From the NCBI GenBank assembly GCA_033064195.1, contig JARBJD010000343.1:1-64000 (forward strand): a stretch of DNA of 64,000 bases, in the 5' to 3' direction. The stretch comes from Blattamonas nauphoetae. Taxonomy: Eukaryota > Preaxostyla > Oxymonadida. The translations under genes and the position numbers were made by a program. The notes beneath the pieces were generated by a model, which was given only the letters and a program-made list of their open reading frames with translations, had not been told where the DNA came from and made no database searches. This document shows positions 62,490 through 64,000 of the stretch, piece after piece (the first letter of the stretch is position 1; each line of letters begins with the position of its first letter).

Positions 62490-62870
62490 TATCTTCGACC
62501 AGCAAATCGTTGTACAAAAGAGAAGCTTATTGAATCAATGAAAAATGAGAATTGTGAACTCATTTCTGAATACACTCATTCAAGTACTCCAGTAACATAT
62601 CGACATGAAGGAATTGAATGGATAGTAATCCCATCAAAATGGATGAAAGGATTCAGAACTCATCAGAACAAACGAAAACGATACACACAATCGTTTGTTG
62701 AAAATGAATTGAAAAAAGAGAATTGTGAACTCATTGGAACATACACAAAGGTACTTGAGCCATTCAAATATCGCGATTTACGAACAAAGAATGAGTATTA
62801 CGTTCGCTTGGACAATTGGTTGTATTTTGGAGACCGTCCTCACTTGAGAAAGTACCACAAAAGGTCATGA
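62490..62870 (+). CDS. Unrecognised repeat-domain protein, downstream part
   Basis: Open frame from the mariner border to a TGA at 62868-62870. It contains two modules: one with ENCELISEYTHSSTPVTYRH...IPSKWMKGFRTHQ, and one with ENCELIGTYTKVLEPFKYRD...LDNWLYFGDRPHLRK. Each ends in a basic stretch before the next. The pattern (N-C-E-L-I-x-x-Y-T, a Tyr strand, then W-x-x-G-x-R) is a tandem domain I cannot name. Upstream 60670-60884 holds a related module. Confidence 0.45.
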   Translation, partial: YLRPANRCTKEKLIESMKNENCELISEYTHSSTPVTYRHEGIEWIVIPSKWMKGFRTHQNKRKRYTQSFVENELKKENCELIGTYTKVLEPFKYRDLRTKNEYYVRLDNWLYFGDRPHLRKYHKRS

Positions 62871-64000
62871 AAATACTGAAAATCTATTTTTGACCACAAA
62901 TCACTGAAATCCAACATGATAACCATTTCGAAAAATTCTGAAAAAAATTCTAAAATCTCGGGGACACTGTCGGTCCTCGATCAAGACAATCCTGATGAAA
63001 ATCGGTTGAGAATTCGTCGAACTGTGTACCGAACTTAGGTCGAAAAAGTGACCAAAAAAGTCGATGTTCCGATTTTGCTACTATGAACCGCTTTATGGCT
63101 CAAATTGTGTTCAAACACGTTTGATTGTGACGGAAATCATTTTGAAAGGTAGGATTTTCGATAAAAAGCACTTCTGAGATTTTTGGTTTGATCCGACCCA
63201 TTGAGGTTTTTTCGCGTTTTTTGAGATTTTTTCAGAAAAGGTATGGACGTTCGGGACTATGTCCTTTTGATCACTTTTCGTCGTCTTACGGTGTTTTTGG
63301 GTGTGAAAACGCTAGTTGGCGTCTTTTTGTGTCATTCATCTCTGAAAACTTTTGACACCTCTACATTCGGACACTTTTTCATGAATTTTCACATTTCACT
63401 ACTTTCACTTCATTTACTCTGTTATTGCATCATTTTAACGAACATAAGTCAACGCGAGACGTATAGCGCATTTCCTTAGTTTCATTTTGTTGGTTCTTCA
63501 CTTCACCGTTTTGACGACTCTTTTCTTCACAACTTGCACACTATTAGATTTTTGCCCCGATTTTCACATATTGCGCCTTCTTTCTCGTTGTTGGAGGAAG
63601 GTGTGCTCAAATTTTCAGATTTTTTTGTCGGATAGTTGTCTCAAAATTTCACTTTTTTGATTCGTCATTTCACAGCTTTTCAAAGTGTTTGCATGTTTGA
63701 ACACCACTTCAGCCCCCCTCTTTCTCACATCATTCTCTCCACATTTCACCTCGAGTTGAACCATTACTCCTCTCCATTTTTCTCATCTCACTTCCATTTT
63801 GTGGGCCGTTCTCACTTCACTAGCACATCATTTTAGTCAACTTTTCATCAACTTTTTCACAAAAACAGAGTAAAAGAAAGCGAAACAACCAACAATGAAA
63901 CGGGCAAGTATGAAACTGAGAGGGAAATTGACGATCGTGAAAACTGTGTGAAATGTGACACCAATAGTGAAAATTAGGTCTGTGTTCTCGGTTTTATGTC
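62871..64000. other. AT-rich sequence without supported gene
   Basis: Long T-rich runs and only short frames, such as 63243-63479. I see no domain, splice-consistent extension or repeat with recognisable ends. Confidence 0.4.

Overview
The window looks like nuclear DNA of a unicellular eukaryote, most likely a flagellated, bacteria-eating metamonad of the oxymonad type (Blattamonas-like). That placement is inference. It rests on very long Ser/Thr-rich parallel-beta-helix surface proteins that carry a membrane segment and a kinase-like tail, very short spliceosomal introns (30-134 nt, GT...AG), a bacterial-type NlpC/P60 hydrolase beside a saposin-like gene, cilium-type (CFAP47-like) sequence and several DNA transposon families. 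Stops are TAA, TAG and TGA, so I read it with the standard code.

Layout. 1-7212 (-): a broken copy of a giant surface protein, cut by the left edge. 8615-10184 (+): a spliced C2H2/PHD-like zinc-finger gene. 10676-14432: a large imperfect inverted duplication holding two copies of a 120-aa spliced gene (head to head) and two of a tail-anchored protein gene. The left arm is decayed. 17923-19704 (+): a three-exon RRM-like gene. 20033-21636 (-): remains of a charged coiled-coil gene. 21.6-28.1 kb: repeat-rich, with a 324-bp hAT-type MITE flanked by a perfect 8-bp target duplication and a decayed hAT transposase. 29.9-31.4 kb: NlpC/P60-like and saposin-like secreted proteins. 33.0-38.8 kb: a compact cluster of a small secreted protein, a TLDc protein and an RRM protein transcribed divergently from a 60-bp gap, and an EF-hand-like protein. 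39940-49081 (-): the second, nearly intact giant surface protein. 49283-51448 (-): a multi-pass membrane protein. 52.5-56.7 kb (-): CFAP47-like remains split by a Tigger/pogo-like transposon. 58.2-58.6 kb: a foldback element. 60885-62489: a complete mariner element inserted in an unrecognised repeat-domain gene. The rest is AT-rich, gene-poor sequence.

How the genes fit together. The giant surface proteins suit adhesion and sensing. The NlpC-like and saposin-like proteins suit binding or digesting ingested bacteria, although the NlpC-like protein has lost its catalytic cysteine. The strongest points for follow-up are the inverted duplication with unequal arm decay, the two mosaic surface-protein copies, the cysteine-less NlpC/P60 protein, the complete mariner element, and a dispersed GTCCT-rich repeat family that marks several element and gene-fragment borders. 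Exon structures are my own reading from frame, phase and splice sites; none is backed by transcripts.
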